The notes beneath the pieces were generated by a model. The model saw only the letters and a list, made by a program, of their open reading frames with translations. It searched no databases and was not told the origin of the DNA. 24,584 nucleotides of DNA from Chloroflexota bacterium (lineage in GTDB: Bacteria > Chloroflexota > Ktedonobacteria > Ktedonobacterales > Ktedonobacteraceae). The stretch spans positions 1 through 24,584 of the forward strand of contig CADDZH010000081.1 in the NCBI GenBank assembly GCA_902812455.1. The letters run 5' to 3'. Position 1 is the stretch's first letter. Every line of letters begins with the position of its first letter. This document shows positions 23,658 through 24,584 of the stretch, piece by piece. A program made the position numbers and the translations under genes.

Positions 23658-24367
23658 TTAGAAGAGAAACTATTGATCATTTCCTGGGCTCGCTGGTACA
23701 CGCCCTGCCACAGTTCTGCTAGCTTCTGCCGCGTCTCGGTACCGGGCCAGGGTGTATACAGCAGTGCGGCGGCAAGTCCTGCCAGCAGGCCCATACGAAA
23801 CAGGAATCGCGCTCTCCTTCGCCTGCGCCGGGCGCTCTCAAGCCGATTCTGCACGGTATCCTGCACGTCTTTCACTTTGCTGCCAGCCTTCACTAAACCC
23901 ATACCGGCGCTCACTGCACCTTTCTTGAGCACATCCTGCGCCGTCTCTACGCCGCTCTGCAACGTATCCTGCGTCTTCGACAGGCTCGCCTGCATGGTAT
24001 CCTGCAATGTGTCCTGAAGTTGGCTCACGTTCTTCTGTGCCCTCTTTAAGCTCTTGCGCGCCCGCTTCACGTTCTCGCTCAAGGCTTCCTGAGCTGCAGC
24101 TATGCTCGTTTGCATAGTATCTTGTAGTGTATCTTGAGCTTGCGCTACCTGCTTCTTTGCCTTCTTCGCGCGCTTGCTGGCCTCTTTATTGCCCTGGCCC
24201 AAAAACGCTTGCGCCAGGTCAAGCCCGGCAAAGAGCACGTCCCGCGTTTTTGCCGCGGTAGATTGCACATTTTCTTGTACAGCGGCAGCCGTGGATTGCG
24301 CTGCGCCTTTCACTTTATCGCTCACGCTCGTCGAACTATTGTATTGATCCGTGTTGGTCCTGGCCAT
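23651..24367 (-). CDS. YtxH/LEA-like coiled-coil membrane protein
   Basis: A 238-residue protein. A charged, Ala/Gln/Lys-rich amphipathic region (about 15-180) has an approximately 40-residue repeat (QDTLQDTMQ at 78-86 and 118-126, with related QDTLQSGV and QDTVQNRL), like late-embryogenesis-abundant or apolipoprotein-type helices. A basic stretch SARRRRRRARF (178-188) and one membrane helix (about 189-204) follow, then a YtxH-like ending (LLYTPWPGTETRQKLAELWQ). Such proteins are associated with stress and desiccation responses, but no activity can be assigned. ATG 24367 is preceded by AAGGAGGGAG. No neighbour suggests a partner. Confidence 0.85.
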   Translation of the reverse strand: MARTNTDQYNSSTSVSDKVKGAAQSTAAAVQENVQSTAAKTRDVLFAGLDLAQAFLGQGNKEASKRAKKAKKQVAQAQDTLQDTMQTSIAAAQEALSENVKRARKSLKRAQKNVSQLQDTLQDTMQASLSKTQDTLQSGVETAQDVLKKGAVSAGMGLVKAGSKVKDVQDTVQNRLESARRRRRRARFLFRMGLLAGLAAALLYTPWPGTETRQKLAELWQGVYQRAQEMINSFSSNM

Positions 24368-24584
24368 ATTGTTTCTCCCTCCTTATCTTTATAGTAAGCA
24401 GGCAACGAAATACGCTAACATTGCCTCTATTCTTAGGATAGATCACAACTGTAACACGCTTCAAGGCTTCATGAGGTTTCATCGCGCCCAAAGGTATATG
24501 AAAGGGTTGTTGGCAAACGAATGTAGGGGTCCGGTTGGATGTCACCCTGAGCGAAGCGAAGCATGTCAGGGCATGATATAATAT
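24368..24584. other. Terminal intergenic stretch with repeat fragment
   Basis: Sequence upstream of the YtxH-like gene. At 24521-24527 lies a reverse-oriented GTAGGGG, and at about 24541-24575 the CACCCTGAGCGAAGCGAAGC segment begins a dispersed repeat related to those at 11711 and 17596. Nothing else is recognised before the window ends. Confidence 0.5.

Noticed and set aside
23383..23661. 92-codon frame in the hairpin-repeat block
   Set aside because: Built almost wholly from GGGACAAGCC repeats.

Overview
The window reads as a chromosomal segment of a Chloroflexota bacterium, most likely of the Ktedonobacteria type. This is an inference from style: moderately GC-rich DNA, many proteins with CXXC zinc ribbons, Ser/Thr-kinase-like genes, and intergenic spaces packed with short palindromic repeats built on a GATAAATCGG or GGGACAAGCC core followed by CCTAC. 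No rRNA, tRNA, CRISPR array, phage or complete insertion sequence was found. Most genes are ordinary chromosomal genes and most lie on the minus strand.

Layout, left to right: start of an unknown minus-strand gene (1-33); uvrA (minus); a repeat-rich divergent space with a 260-bp-period duplication; lepB signal peptidase I (plus), whose stop codon lies in the end of a repeat element; a cruciform-forming repeat block; a two-gene minus operon of a membrane-anchored zinc-ribbon protein and a predicted pseudokinase; three tandem 58-bp repeats; a small unknown gene; more repeats; mutS2 (plus). Then comes an energy-coupling-factor (ECF) transporter locus on the minus strand: S-component-like protein, ecfA1, ecfA2, a 400-bp repeat array, ecfT. 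After it: mscL with a zinc-ribbon tail (plus), apt (plus), a nitroreductase (minus), a repeat space with a terminal-inverted-repeat element, a His-rich cation diffusion facilitator (minus), a MITE-like element with a 9-bp target duplication, a SAM-dependent methyltransferase (minus), paired hairpins, a large secreted protein of unknown function (minus), a histidine phosphatase (plus) with an 11-bp-periodic operator-like repeat upstream, and a YtxH/LEA-like coiled-coil membrane protein (minus).

Functional groupings: UvrA (nucleotide excision repair) and MutS2 (stalled-ribosome or recombination surveillance) are information-processing genes. The four ECF genes can form a complete vitamin- or metal-type importer of unknown substrate. 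The zinc-ribbon protein and pseudokinase are translationally linked and probably form a signalling or scaffold pair. MscL, the CDF exporter and the YtxH-like protein relate to envelope and stress homeostasis.

The most notable signals are the kinase-like protein that has lost both catalytic aspartates, the precisely bounded non-autonomous element at 19240-19394 (a related end forms the lepB stop codon), and the strong strand bias of the CCTAC-tailed hairpin repeats.
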